DNA from: Jingweiarchaeum tengchongense
GTDB lineage: Archaea; Nanobdellota; Nanobdellia; Jingweiarchaeales; Jingweiarchaeaceae
Assembly (NCBI GenBank): GCA_038874075.1
Contig: JAVZDD010000001.1
Location: 168,449 to 232,448 of the forward strand
DNA length: 64,000 nucleotides
Reading direction: 5' to 3'
The notes below the pieces were generated by a model that did not search any database, was not told where the DNA came from, and was given only the letters and a program-made list of their open reading frames with translations. Made by a program: the position numbers and the translations under genes. Shown piece by piece: positions 8,340 through 17,668 of this stretch; position 1 is the stretch's first letter; each line of letters starts with the position of its first letter.

Positions 8340-9431
8340 TTATCTTGTAATTTCTTGTGTCTTTACAAACTCATAAAGCTCTCTTGCTTTTTTATCCTTC
8401 TCAAAATGTTCTCTTATTGGTCTTATCAATTCTTCCATTACATCAGAAACTGCGTTCTTCAAATCTTGGGGATGTAATTTTCCACTTAGAAAATCCTTTT
8501 CTAGTTTAGAATAATCAAAGTATTCAACATCTCCTCCAAATTTTGATGATCTCTTTATCAAAAATGAACTTTTTTTTCTAAATATGATGTATCTCACATA
8601 TTCAAGGATTGGATTATTTTCAACTGTTTTTGGCGGGCAATAGGCATGCTGTATTTTATTTCTAATTTCTTCGCTTGAATCGTGTACATACAAACAACTT
8701 TCAGGTATGCTTTTACTCATTTTACAACTTATTTGCTCTGATATTCGCTTATCATCGTCGTAGAGAAAAATCTTTGATGGTTTTTTAAGACCCATCAACA
8801 TATGGTGGTGTACAGCAACTGGCTTCCAAAGACCAAGTGATGGGCCAACTTCTCTTGCAAGTATGTTCGCGCGTCTTTGATCCATGCCTAACTGACATAT
8901 GTCTGTTTTAAGTGTAAATATGTCTGCAACCTGCATTGCTGGATAGAACAATTGTGATGATTCTTGAATTTCATCAATCTTTCTTCCCATGATCGTGAGA
9001 CACCTAAGTATTCTTTTGAGTGTTGTTTTCTTTGCTACTTTTATTACTAGTTTCCAATAATCTGAATTTTTTACGATATCACTTGCCCAAATAACCTCAA
9101 CTTTGTTTATGTCAATGCCTGCTGCCTTCCAGACTTCAATAAAATATTCACCTACTTTTCTTATCTTTTCTAAATCCCCACCCATCTTATTATTAATCCA
9201 TGCATGCCAGTCAGCAAGTAGTAATTTAAATTTACAACCAGCATCCAACATGTCCTGTAATTTTATTGCCCGCAACAATGCGAAGTGAATTGGTGCTAAT
9301 CCACTGGGCTCAAAACCATCATACGCAATCGGGTTGTTTTTCGTTTCTAAAAGCCTTCTAAGTTCTTCTTCAGTAATTATTTCTTCAGTTGGATCTTTTT
9401 TGATTAGTTCAATCCTTTCTTCAATGTCCAT
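8340..9431 (-). CDS. tyrS: Tyrosyl-tRNA synthetase
   Basis: Class I synthetase of archaeal/eukaryotic type, 363 residues. The HIGH equivalent is PIHFA within YDGFEPSGLAPIHFALL, the tyrosine-pocket region is MQVADIFTL..QLGMDQRRANILARE, and the KMSKS loop is CKMSKS. The tyrosine-binding LADWHAWINNK strand separates it from TrpRS. The TtuA-like gene follows directly; the divergent rtcA starts 70 bp away. Confidence 0.93.
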   Translation of the reverse strand: MDIEERIELIKKDPTEEIITEEELRRLLETKNNPIAYDGFEPSGLAPIHFALLRAIKLQDMLDAGCKFKLLLADWHAWINNKMGGDLEKIRKVGEYFIEVWKAAGIDINKVEVIWASDIVKNSDYWKLVIKVAKKTTLKRILRCLTIMGRKIDEIQESSQLFYPAMQVADIFTLKTDICQLGMDQRRANILAREVGPSLGLWKPVAVHHHMLMGLKKPSKIFLYDDDKRISEQISCKMSKSIPESCLYVHDSSEEIRNKIQHAYCPPKTVENNPILEYVRYIIFRKKSSFLIKRSSKFGGDVEYFDYSKLEKDFLSGKLHPQDLKNAVSDVMEELIRPIREHFEKDKKARELYEFVKTQEITR

Positions 9432-9500
9432 AACTACACCTTTATTTAGGTAATAAGTTCAAGAATAAAAATTTATTTACTTCTTTTATATTCTAGAAGT

Positions 9501-10511
9501 ATGATTGAAATAGATGGTTCAATTCTAGAAGGTGGAGGTCAAATAATTAGAACTGCAATTGCTTTGTCCTGCATTACAAATAAACAAATACGTGTTTACA
9601 ATATTAGGGCAAAAAGGGATAAACCTGGTTTGAGAGCACAACATTTACATGCGATAAAAGCTGCTTCTGAACTATGTAGTGCTGAAGTTGAAGGCTTAAA
9701 AATTGGTTCGATGGATATTAGATTTTTACCAGGTAAAATAAAAGGGAGAACATTAAATATTGATATTGGCACTGCTGGCTCAATAAGCTTACTCCTCCAG
9801 TGTCTGATCCCAATATGTGTATTCGCGGATGACAAAGTAAGATTAAAGATAAGGGGAGGTACTGAGAACCTAAATGCGCCTTGTATTGATTATGTAAGAT
9901 TTGTTATTTTACCTATGCTTGAGAAAATGGGTGTAAAGGTGAAAGTGAAATTATTACGTAGGGGTTATTATCCGATGGGTGGTGGCTTCGTTGAGGTTTT
10001 CACTGAACCAGTGAATGATGGACAGCCACTAAATTTGGTTGACCAAGGAGAACTGGTTGAAATTTTAGGAATATCAAATGCAAGTAATTACTTAAAAAAA
10101 GCCAATGTAGCTGAAAGACAGGAGAAAGCTGCAAGACAATTTCTGGTAAACAAATTTTTATGTCCTATTAAGATCAATGCAGAATATTGGAATTCGCTTT
10201 GCGCAGGATCAAGTATCACGCTTTGGGCAAAAACGAGCAGTGGTGCAATAATTGGTGCTGATGCACTTGGAGAAAGAGGAAAAAGAAGCGAAGAAGTTGG
10301 GAAAGAAGTTGCAGAAAAATTGATAAGGGAAATAAAAAGTAACTCACCCGTTGATGTGCACTTGGCCGATAATTTGATATTATGGATCGCATTGTTTGGT
10401 GGTAAAATAAAAGTAAGTGAAATTTCACTGCACACAAAAACGAATATATTTATATGTGAGGAAATACTTGGAAAAAAATTCAAGTTGGACGGGAATGTGA
10501 TAGAATGTTAG
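9501..10511 (+). CDS. rtcA: RNA 3'-terminal phosphate cyclase
   Basis: Converts RNA 3'-phosphate ends to 2',3'-cyclic phosphates using ATP, through a covalent His-AMP. The 336 residues show the family opening IDGSILEGGGQIIRTAIALS, the RAKRDKPGLRAQHL segment and PMGGGFVEV; the HLADN motif near residue 290 carries the nucleotidylated His. It overlaps the DHH gene by 7 nt, indicating an operon. In an organism with much BHB splicing, RNA-end enzymes are notable, although ligation itself would need RtcB, which is not in this window. Confidence 0.94.
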   Translation: MIEIDGSILEGGGQIIRTAIALSCITNKQIRVYNIRAKRDKPGLRAQHLHAIKAASELCSAEVEGLKIGSMDIRFLPGKIKGRTLNIDIGTAGSISLLLQCLIPICVFADDKVRLKIRGGTENLNAPCIDYVRFVILPMLEKMGVKVKVKLLRRGYYPMGGGFVEVFTEPVNDGQPLNLVDQGELVEILGISNASNYLKKANVAERQEKAARQFLVNKFLCPIKINAEYWNSLCAGSSITLWAKTSSGAIIGADALGERGKRSEEVGKEVAEKLIREIKSNSPVDVHLADNLILWIALFGGKIKVSEISLHTKTNIFICEEILGKKFKLDGNVIEC

Positions 10512-11596
10512 ATTTATTTGAAAAGATAAAAAGAGAACTTGAGGGAAAAGAAATCGTTGTGTTTTACCATATAGATACAGATGGAATTTGTAGTGCGAAA
10601 ATACTGAACGTGGCAATTAAATCACTGGGTGGAAGTGTAAAGAAATTTTTACCTTGTTCTCCCGAGAAATTATCAAAAAGATTGAAGATGGAAAAATCTA
10701 ATATTTTGTTTGTTGTTGATTTACCTTTCGACAAACTTGAAAATGAATCGAAAACAACGAGTAAAAAAATCGTTATTTTTGATCACCATCCGAGAAGCAA
10801 TGTCATTGATAATGATAATATTATATTGGTTGAGCCTAGTGATATTGATTTAGATGAATATTGTCCTGCTTCAAGATTGGTTTATGAATTTTTTTCAAAA
10901 TTCATAAATATGGAAATAGTTGACTGGATTGCATGTACAGGAACAATCGGAGATGGTGGTGCAAAATATTGGAGAGACTTTATCGAAAAAACATTGAAGA
11001 AATATAATTATACAACTGGGAAAGATGAGAACTTCAATGACACATTTTTTGGTAACATTGATAAAATCATTGGATCGGGTAGAATATACAGAGGAGAAAC
11101 TGGTGCAAGTGAGATACTGGATGTATTATTAAAAAGTGAAACGATTGGTGAATTTTTATCAAAATCAAAGAAGTTTATTGAATGGAAGGAAAGAATTGAA
11201 AAAAACTTAAAGGAAATGATTTTAAAATTTGATGTAAGAAAAGAGGAGTATAAGGAAATTGAACTCTGTTTCTTTGAGATTGAAAACCCAAAATATAATA
11301 TTGGTTCTGCACTTGCAAGTATGCTCAGTTATAAATTTCCAAATTTAACAATCGTATTAATTGTTGAGAAAAGGAACTTTGCAACGGTGAATTTGAGAAG
11401 GTACGATGGGAAGATTGACTTAAATGTATTGGTAAGGGAAGCGATAAGAAACATCCCAAAAGCAAGTGGTGGAGGTCATAAGCAGGCGAGTGGTGCAACG
11501 ATGTTAAAAGGTGATGTGAAAAAATTCAAACAGAGAATAATTGAATTATTGAAAAATTTTTATTTAGAAGAGAGCGCCAATAAGCAAAATCAATGA
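10505..11596 (+). CDS. DHH/DHHA1 phosphoesterase, archaeal RecJ-like
   Basis: Predicted single-strand nuclease or small-nucleotide phosphodiesterase. The 363 residues contain the DHH motifs in order: VFYHIDTDGICSA near residue 18, VVDLPF near 75, IFDHHPRSN near 92, and the DHHA1 signature SGGGHKQASGA near 320. Archaeal relatives include the GINS-associated RecJ-like nucleases (GAN); which subfamily cannot be decided by eye. It overlaps rtcA by 7 nt and converges on the DUF4010 gene with a 33-nt overlap. Confidence 0.85.
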   Translation: MLDLFEKIKRELEGKEIVVFYHIDTDGICSAKILNVAIKSLGGSVKKFLPCSPEKLSKRLKMEKSNILFVVDLPFDKLENESKTTSKKIVIFDHHPRSNVIDNDNIILVEPSDIDLDEYCPASRLVYEFFSKFINMEIVDWIACTGTIGDGGAKYWRDFIEKTLKKYNYTTGKDENFNDTFFGNIDKIIGSGRIYRGETGASEILDVLLKSETIGEFLSKSKKFIEWKERIEKNLKEMILKFDVRKEEYKEIELCFFEIENPKYNIGSALASMLSYKFPNLTIVLIVEKRNFATVNLRRYDGKIDLNVLVREAIRNIPKASGGGHKQASGATMLKGDVKKFKQRIIELLKNFYLEESANKQNQ

Positions 11597-12799
11597 AATG
11601 ATAAGCGATGCGATTGTTACACTCTTTCTTAGATTTTTATTTTCAGAATATCTCACCCAAAAAAATTTGTTTAACGTGGCTGATGAGCAGGCAATTAAGA
11701 TCAACTTGCCAGCCGTTTCTATATCAATTATACCTTTTGCTGCTATTAACGCAGTACTTGCAACGACAGGACTAGAAGCGATGAATCCAGCGATAAATGA
11801 GATTAAATATAAAATATTTAATGATAAATTTTCACTTACGAATCCCATTATCAATGTCACAAAGAGGAAAAGAAGTGCAAATTTTAATGCAAACATAATT
11901 GAAAATGGTGAATGAATATTCACCTTTAACTTTGTTTTTGTTTTGATTGCTTTATAACAAAGCAATATCGCAATGATGATTGCGATTGAAGCTGGTAGAA
12001 CAAAATTTCTTAGAATAAATAAAGAGCCATAGACAATCGGTGCGATGATGATTCTATTCAAGATCATTGAAGCATTTGCCAGTATAATTCCGACAAATGC
12101 CTCATTCTCAATTCTAACATCTTTACTTTTTTCAGCGATTTTTTGTACCGTGGCTTCACTATTTATGAATCCGCCAAATATACCTGTAAGTATCAATTTG
12201 TTTTCTCCGTAACTCTTAAGTATGATGTATGTAACAAATTCTAGGAAGCTTATTAAGACAACGACAAGCCAAAACTGTTTTGGATTTATAAAACTTATTG
12301 TTGTGTCTGGAAGAAAAGGAAATATCACAAAAGCAACAATTGCAAATTTAATTGCATTTAAGATTTCTTCTCTTGTTAAGCCACGTACAAAACCATGTAG
12401 CTCTTCTTTAATTGCTAGAAAAGCAGTCATAATAATTGCGCTCGTCACTGCGATTCCATATTCACCGATTCCAGCTAAGAAACCGACAATAAAAACAATT
12501 GGCATTGCCACATATGTTGTTGCACCAGTGAATTTATAAACAATCGCTCTTGTTATAAACGCAACCGTTGAAATCACTAACACTGTGGCGATACCAATTG
12601 CCAATGCACTTGTTATACCAATGGTATCAGATATAATTGCAAATAGAAAACCTAAAAGTGCGAGTAATATTGAAGTTCTTATCCCAAATATCACAATTTT
12701 CTTTTCAACTTCTTTTTTATATTCTCTTTCGATCCCGATCAAACATCCAAGCGCTAATGTCAAAACAAGTTTCTCAGCGATGTTTGCAAGTGCTACCAT
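11564..12799 (-). CDS. MgtC/SapB-DUF4010 family membrane protein
   Basis: Polytopic membrane protein of 411 residues, perhaps 11-12 TM helices. The N-terminal MgtC/SapB region shows LTLALGCLIGIEREYKKE and GIRTSILLALLGFLFA; a DUF4010-like C-terminal half includes GGFINSEATVQKIAEK and FIASSPVVASTALIAAKG. Family members are implicated in magnesium or ion homeostasis, but the transported species is not established. The gene ends inside the last codons of the convergent DHH gene. Confidence 0.85.
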   Translation of the reverse strand: MVALANIAEKLVLTLALGCLIGIEREYKKEVEKKIVIFGIRTSILLALLGFLFAIISDTIGITSALAIGIATVLVISTVAFITRAIVYKFTGATTYVAMPIVFIVGFLAGIGEYGIAVTSAIIMTAFLAIKEELHGFVRGLTREEILNAIKFAIVAFVIFPFLPDTTISFINPKQFWLVVVLISFLEFVTYIILKSYGENKLILTGIFGGFINSEATVQKIAEKSKDVRIENEAFVGIILANASMILNRIIIAPIVYGSLFILRNFVLPASIAIIIAILLCYKAIKTKTKLKVNIHSPFSIMFALKFALLFLFVTLIMGFVSENLSLNILYLISFIAGFIASSPVVASTALIAAKGIIDIETAGKLILIACSSATLNKFFWVRYSENKNLRKSVTIASLIISLILLIGALF

Positions 12800-12874
12800 A
12801 TTTTATTAAAGAAAATCAAAATTTTTATACTTATGTAACAAAGCTAATAAATCTACAATTAATTAAGAAAGTTG

Positions 12875-13123
12875 ATGGAATACGATATTGAATTAAAAAA
12901 AATTAAAAATGAAATTAAAAAAGCGAAAAGGATTTTGATACAGCTTCCAGAAGGAATTAGGAATAATGCATGTAAAATTGCTTGTGAAATTGAAAAAGAG
13001 AGAAAAATCGTATTTATATGGGCTGGTAGTTGCTTTGGCGCATGTGACATACCAAATATACCTAAGAAGTTTGGAATTGACTTATTAATACATTTTGGAC
13101 ATAGTAAATTAAGGGGTGGGAGT
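12875..13123 (+). pseudogene. dph2: Truncated diphthamide synthase subunit Dph2 remnant
   Basis: About 83 residues match only the first domain of archaeal Dph2, the 4Fe-4S radical enzyme that starts diphthamide formation on EF-2: RILIQLPEGIRNNA, the first cluster Cys in SCFGACD, and DLLIHFGHSKL. The second and third cluster cysteines and two of three domains are absent. Without a stop, the frame runs into the first exon of rnhB, so it could be a fused N-terminus, a remnant left by deletion, or one part of a split gene. The start is ATG 12875; a TTG three bases upstream also fits. As it stands it cannot make a complete Dph2. Confidence 0.6.
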
Positions 13124-13832
13124 TTGGTTCTGAAAAAGAAAGAAACGATTTGCGGCATTGATGAGGCTGGTAGAAAGTTAAACAATGTTTAACTTACCAA
13201 AAGGCCCTCTGATCGGAAGTCTGTACATTTGTGGAATTTTAGTAGAAAAAGATCGAATTAAAGAGTTAAAAAATATTGGTGTAAAGGATTCAAAAGAACT
13301 AAAAAAGAATGAAAGAGAAGAATTGGAATCAAAAATTAAGAAAATTGCAAAGGATTTTAAGATAGTCAAAATTACGCCAAAAGAAATAGACGAAAGGGCT
13401 TCTGTTGGTATGAACTTAAATCATTTAGAAGCAATAAAAATGGCTGAAATTATAAATACGTTGAAACCGGACGTGGCAATCATTGATTGTCCATCACATA
13501 ACACAAATGCGTTCAAGAAATTTTTGGAAAAATATCTTGAGCATAAATGTAAACTAAAAGTCGAAAATTATGCAGATGAAAGTTATGTTACTGTTGGAGC
13601 TGCTTCAATTCTAGCAAAAGTGGAAAGAGACCGGGAGATTGAAAAAATCAGTAAAGAGTTAGGGATAGAATTGTACAATGGTTATCCGAATGATGAAAAA
13701 GCATTAGAATTGGTAAAAAATCTTGAGAAAATTCCTGGTGCTAGGAAATACATAAGAAGCAGTTGGTACACATACAAAAGAATAGAAGAAGAAAAAAATT
13801 TAAGGAAACAAAAGAAGATTCTGGATTTCTAA
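13124..13832 (+). CDS. rnhB: Ribonuclease HII, interrupted by a 28-nt BHB intron
   Basis: Cleaves RNA in RNA/DNA hybrids and removes misincorporated ribonucleotides. Exon 1 (TTG at 13124 after a GGGTGGGAG element, or an in-frame extension from the dph2 remnant) encodes ICGIDEAGR with two catalytic acids. Exon 2 (13202-13832) encodes GPLIGSLYICGIL, GVKDSKELKKNEREEL, the AIIDCPSHN acid and GAASILAKVERDREIE. Between them 28 nt shift the frame and bring a stop at 13190. Removing 13174-13201 gives 226 residues with an unbroken GIDEAGRGPLIGS motif. Read from the ATG at 13185 instead, the protein would lack both N-terminal catalytic residues. Start codon choice is uncertain; enzyme identity is not. 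Confidence 0.85.
13174..13201 (+). other. Bulge-helix-bulge intron inside rnhB
   Basis: The insertion folds into the archaeal splicing-endonuclease motif. Inner helix: AAGTTAAACA (13175-13184) against TGTTTAACTT (13186-13195), a perfect inverted repeat whose innermost pairs must open to form a loop. Central 4-bp helix: TGGT (13168-13171) with ACCA (13196-13199). Bulges: AGA (13172-13174) and AAA (13200-13202). Cutting each bulge after its second base joins AG to A and completes the Arg codon of GIDEAGRG. The outer helix is weak (GGC 13165-13167 with GCC 13204-13206, which makes the second bulge 4 nt). Splicing is inferred, not observed. Confidence 0.8.
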
Positions 13833-13895
13833 GCATTGGAAAATTGGTAACGCCATCAAAATATTTTAAATATTTACTGCTATTCATTAATTGGT

Positions 13896-15107
13896 ATGAA
13901 AATAAAATTTGCACATATCGGGGATACACATATTGGTGCAAGTAATTTCAAGCTAAGGGAGAGGGAAGAGGATTTTGAAAGGGCATTTGAAATAGCTGTA
14001 GACAAAATAATAGAAGAAAAAGTAGACTTTGTAATACATAGTGGAGATCTATTTGATAGGGGGAGACCTTCACTCAAAACTTTTTTATTTTGTTTGGAAC
14101 AATTAAAGCGATTAAAAAAAGCGAATATCCCAGTTTTTATCGTTCCAGGGTCCCATGACATCAGCACTGAAGGCACATCAATCTCGATCTTTGAAAGAGT
14201 TGATTTGATCAAGGATGTTTCTTCAAGGGAATTCTTTGAAATGGGTGAGGAAAAGAGTAATTTCAGTGGAATGATGTTTGAAATCAAAGGGAACAAAGTT
14301 TTCATCTGCGGTTTGCCAGGAAGAAGAGCAAGGATTAATGAAATCTATGAAAAATTTTATGTGGATTTACCAAAGGATGCATACAAGATATTTGTGTTTC
14401 ACCATATTATTTCTGATATCCCAAATTCTGTGCCATTCAGTGATATCGCAACTTCTCAGTTACCTAAGGGTTTTGATTATTATGCTGGTGGTCATTGGCA
14501 TTCAAGATTTGAAATGAAATATAACAGTCATTTAATTGTCTATCCTGGATCACTTGAATATTGCGATGTAAGAGAAATGGAATCAGATGCTGAAAAGGGT
14601 TTTTATATCGTGGAAGTTGATAATGGAAAAACAAGCTTAAAATGGATTAAAGTGAAAGTAAGAAAGATTATGGTGAGGAAATTAAACTGCAACAATTTAA
14701 GCGCTCATGAAGCGACTGAAAATTGTTTAAAATTGATAAGAGAAGAGGCAAAAAACCTAGAAAATGGCGTTCTCATACTAAAACTTGAAGGTAGATTAAA
14801 GAGTGGTAGCAGAGGAGAAATAGATAGGACAATAATAGAAAAAGTATCAAAGGAATTTGGTGTATTGATAACACAGGTTTATGTATCTGACTTACTTGAC
14901 CCCACTTCAGCAATCTCTATTGACATTAGATCGAAAAGTTTAGAACAAATAGAACAAGAATATCTCGAAAGGCAGAAATATGATACGAAGATGATAAAAG
15001 TTGCAAGGGAACTCATTTCAATCCTTGGGCAAGAACTTGGTGGAGATGAAATAGAGAGAGAAGTAAATAAGGCCTGCGAAATAATAGAAAAGGAGATACT
15101 TCAATGA
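13896..15107 (+). CDS. mre11: DNA double-strand break repair nuclease Mre11
   Basis: Mn-dependent exo/endonuclease of the Mre11-Rad50 complex that processes DNA ends. The calcineurin-like phosphoesterase core shows HIGDTHIGA, HSGDLFDRG, VPGSHDIS, FHHI and GGHWHSRF, the usual metal-ligand set with GSHD in place of GNHD. The 403 residues include the capping domain and a C-terminal Rad50-binding region. It ends as ATGA with rad50. The 63-bp upstream gap holds an A/T-rich TATA-like stretch near 13860. Confidence 0.94.
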   Translation: MKIKFAHIGDTHIGASNFKLREREEDFERAFEIAVDKIIEEKVDFVIHSGDLFDRGRPSLKTFLFCLEQLKRLKKANIPVFIVPGSHDISTEGTSISIFERVDLIKDVSSREFFEMGEEKSNFSGMMFEIKGNKVFICGLPGRRARINEIYEKFYVDLPKDAYKIFVFHHIISDIPNSVPFSDIATSQLPKGFDYYAGGHWHSRFEMKYNSHLIVYPGSLEYCDVREMESDAEKGFYIVEVDNGKTSLKWIKVKVRKIMVRKLNCNNLSAHEATENCLKLIREEAKNLENGVLILKLEGRLKSGSRGEIDRTIIEKVSKEFGVLITQVYVSDLLDPTSAISIDIRSKSLEQIEQEYLERQKYDTKMIKVARELISILGQELGGDEIEREVNKACEIIEKEILQ

Positions 15108-17104
15108 TAATCAAAAGATTGAGGATCGAGAATTTAAGATCACATGAGAAGAGTGAGATCGAATTTAACAAAGGTATAACTGTTTTTACTGGTAGAACTG
15201 GTAGTGGAAAATCGTCTATTTTGATGGCAATTGAATATGCTCTTTTTGGAAGTGAAAGTGGAATCTTAAATTCAATGATAATGAGAAGGAGAAGTAACAG
15301 TACATTGATCATTCTGGAATTTGAACATATGGGTAAGAACTATAAGGTGGTGAGGGGGCTTAGGAGAAGTGGTTCGAGCATACAGGTTGATGTAAATAAT
15401 TTGAAGATATTAGAAAATGATAGGCCAATAAACATACTTGCTAGAAGTACTGACTTAAATGAGAAGATTATACAAATTTTGAATTATCCTAAGGATGTGA
15501 AACCTAGAGATTTGTTTGAAATTACTAGTTATACGAGACAAGATGAAATAAGAAAAATAATTGAGATGAAGCCACAGGAGAGACAGGTTTACATAGATAG
15601 GACACTGCAGCTCTCTAAGTATCAGAGAACATGGGAAAATATGAGGGATGTGATAAGAAAATTTGAAAATATGGCTGAGTTGAAGGCAGTTAGAATTGAA
15701 AATTATGATTCGCTATTGAAAAAAATTGCTGAAAGAGAAGCGGAAAAAGATGAAAAAGAAAAAGAAATCGAAATAAAAAAATTAGAATATGAGAAAGCCG
15801 TTAATGATTATAGATTATGCCATGAGGAACTTATCAAATTAAAAGAAAAAGTCGAAGAAATCATTGAAAATAAACAAAGATATGATGCATTAAATGGAAA
15901 GCTAGTGAGAATAAGAGATGATATTAAAAATAATGAAAGGAATATATTATTACTCGGAGACAAAATTAGTAAAATAAATGCTGAAAAAGACAAAATCGAA
16001 ATAAAAGAAAAATTAGAGGAATTACAACACAAGAGGGGAGAGTTAAGCTCAAAGAGGGATTTCTTACTGGAAGAAAGAGAGAAAATAAAAAGAGAGGTTT
16101 CAAGGATAATGGAAATTGAAGAAGGAGAATGTCCACTCTGTAAACAGAAGGTTACCAAAGAACACATTAAAAATTTAGAGAAGGAGTACAAGCAGAGGAT
16201 GGATGAAATTAAAGAAAAATTAGACGAAGTGGATGAAGAAGTAAAATTAATTTTGAAGAAAATAGAATTGGCAGAGAAGTTACAAGAGTTTGAGAGAGAA
16301 TTGAACAAGTATAATTCACTTTTAAACGAGAAAAAAGAAGTTGTTAATGAGTTAATTAAAGAAGAAAATGAAATTAAAAAAGAATTAGAAAAATTGGGTG
16401 GAGAAATAAAAGATTATGAACTAGTAAAAAGAGCAATTGATGAGAAGAGCAAAATCGAGCGCGAAAGCCACATTTTTGTTGTTAGACTTGAAAGCGAAAT
16501 CAAGCACTTGGAGCAAGAGATTGCTAGTCTCAATGAAGAAATTGCAGAATTAAAAAAAGAAGTTTTTGAAATTGAGAAGAATAGGAAAGAATATGAAAAA
16601 TTAAAGAATTTGATTGATGTCTTAGTAAAATTAAGAGAAGACATCAGAAATATCAGGGAAATTGTAAGGAATAAGTTTTTAGAAGATTTAAGGCGGGAAT
16701 TTCAGCAAAAGTTTGAAGAAATAAGAAGATACGATCGAGAATACATCGTTGATATAAAAAGCGATTATGAACCTGTAGCCTACACTTCTGAGGGAGAAGA
16801 AGTGCCAATTCAAAATTTAAGTGGTGGAGAAAAGACAAGTGTCGCGTTAGCTTATAGATTGGCACTTTCCAATTTGGCCGCCCAAATTTCTGGTGTGATG
16901 CAGAGTGAAATATTAATACTTGATGAACCAACAATTGGCTTCGACCGAGAAGATATCAGGGCACTTCCGGAGGCCTTAAGGAATATTAAAACAATACCGC
17001 AAATTATTATTGTGACGCATGAGGAAGAGCTAAAAAATGCTGCTGATTATAAATATGAAGTAAAGAAAGAGGGTGGTGTTTCAAGAATCGTTGAAGTAAC
17101 CTAA
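15104..17104 (+). CDS. rad50: DNA repair ATPase Rad50
   Basis: SMC-like ATPase partner of Mre11. Walker A is TGRTGSGKSSILMAIEY near residue 28, a long heptad coiled coil spans about residues 165-530, the zinc hook is CPLC near residue 343, the ABC signature is NLSGGEKTSVALAYRLAL and Walker B is ILILDEPTIGFD. At 666 residues it is shorter than typical archaeal Rad50 (about 850-900), so the coils are shortened with both ATPase halves intact. The start overlaps the mre11 stop (ATGA). Its last 4 nt overlap the convergent trm56. Confidence 0.94.
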   Translation: MIIKRLRIENLRSHEKSEIEFNKGITVFTGRTGSGKSSILMAIEYALFGSESGILNSMIMRRRSNSTLIILEFEHMGKNYKVVRGLRRSGSSIQVDVNNLKILENDRPINILARSTDLNEKIIQILNYPKDVKPRDLFEITSYTRQDEIRKIIEMKPQERQVYIDRTLQLSKYQRTWENMRDVIRKFENMAELKAVRIENYDSLLKKIAEREAEKDEKEKEIEIKKLEYEKAVNDYRLCHEELIKLKEKVEEIIENKQRYDALNGKLVRIRDDIKNNERNILLLGDKISKINAEKDKIEIKEKLEELQHKRGELSSKRDFLLEEREKIKREVSRIMEIEEGECPLCKQKVTKEHIKNLEKEYKQRMDEIKEKLDEVDEEVKLILKKIELAEKLQEFERELNKYNSLLNEKKEVVNELIKEENEIKKELEKLGGEIKDYELVKRAIDEKSKIERESHIFVVRLESEIKHLEQEIASLNEEIAELKKEVFEIEKNRKEYEKLKNLIDVLVKLREDIRNIREIVRNKFLEDLRREFQQKFEEIRRYDREYIVDIKSDYEPVAYTSEGEEVPIQNLSGGEKTSVALAYRLALSNLAAQISGVMQSEILILDEPTIGFDREDIRALPEALRNIKTIPQIIIVTHEEELKNAADYKYEVKKEGGVSRIVEVT

Positions 17105-17622
17105 TTTCTTACTATTTTCTTTCCTTTTTCTTGTGGAATTATCCTTACTTTCCCGTCAAACTTTTTCTCAAGCTCTTTTCCTTGAAAAAATTCATGTAAA
17201 AAAACTGCAAGTGCTGCAACTTCACTATGTGGCTGATTTGTAATTGAGACATTAAAATCGGCAATCTCATAAACTTCTCCAGGTACTTTTGCACCCCCGA
17301 CAACAATGATTTTATCTTTATTAGAGATTCTTATTTTTTCTATTAATTTGGTTATTGGTAATCCGTACATTGTTAAGTGAATAATTTCAAAACCTTCTTC
17401 CTTCTTTCTCTTTAAAAAGTTTCTCCAATTTTTTTCATAATTTATCTTGAATTCGTCTCCCCATTCGCTCACTATTTTTTTTACGGAACAAATTAATTCT
17501 CTATCTTCATCGCCACTAAAAACTATTTCATTTGCGCAAAATGCTCTTGCTACTAGTGCAACATGTGTAGAAATCCTTTTATCTCTCTTTATTCGATGCC
17601 CTAGACGAAGGACGACGATCAT
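17101..17622 (-). CDS. tRNA (cytidine(56)-2'-O)-methyltransferase, aTrm56
   Basis: SPOUT-family methyltransferase that 2'-O-methylates C56 in the T-loop of archaeal tRNAs. The 173 residues open with VVLRLGHRIKRDKRISTHVA, the family hallmark, followed by LVARAFCANEIVFSG, and contain the SAM-knot segment IIVVGGAKVPGEVYEIADFN and NQPHSEVAALAVFLHE. It lies between rad50 (4-nt convergent overlap) and the divergent truD. Because tRNA-Cys here has an intron in the T-loop, the order of splicing and C56 methylation is of interest. Confidence 0.93.
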   Translation of the reverse strand: MIVVLRLGHRIKRDKRISTHVALVARAFCANEIVFSGDEDRELICSVKKIVSEWGDEFKINYEKNWRNFLKRKKEEGFEIIHLTMYGLPITKLIEKIRISNKDKIIVVGGAKVPGEVYEIADFNVSITNQPHSEVAALAVFLHEFFQGKELEKKFDGKVRIIPQEKGKKIVRN

Positions 17623-17668
17623 TTTATTATAGAAACTTTTTTAATTAAATAAAACTTTCTTCACTTTC

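Noticed and set aside
13185..13832. RNase HII as a simple ORF starting at ATG 13185
   Set aside because: It lacks GIDEAGR with two catalytic acids, which is encoded just upstream in another frame. The start ATG lies inside the predicted intron.
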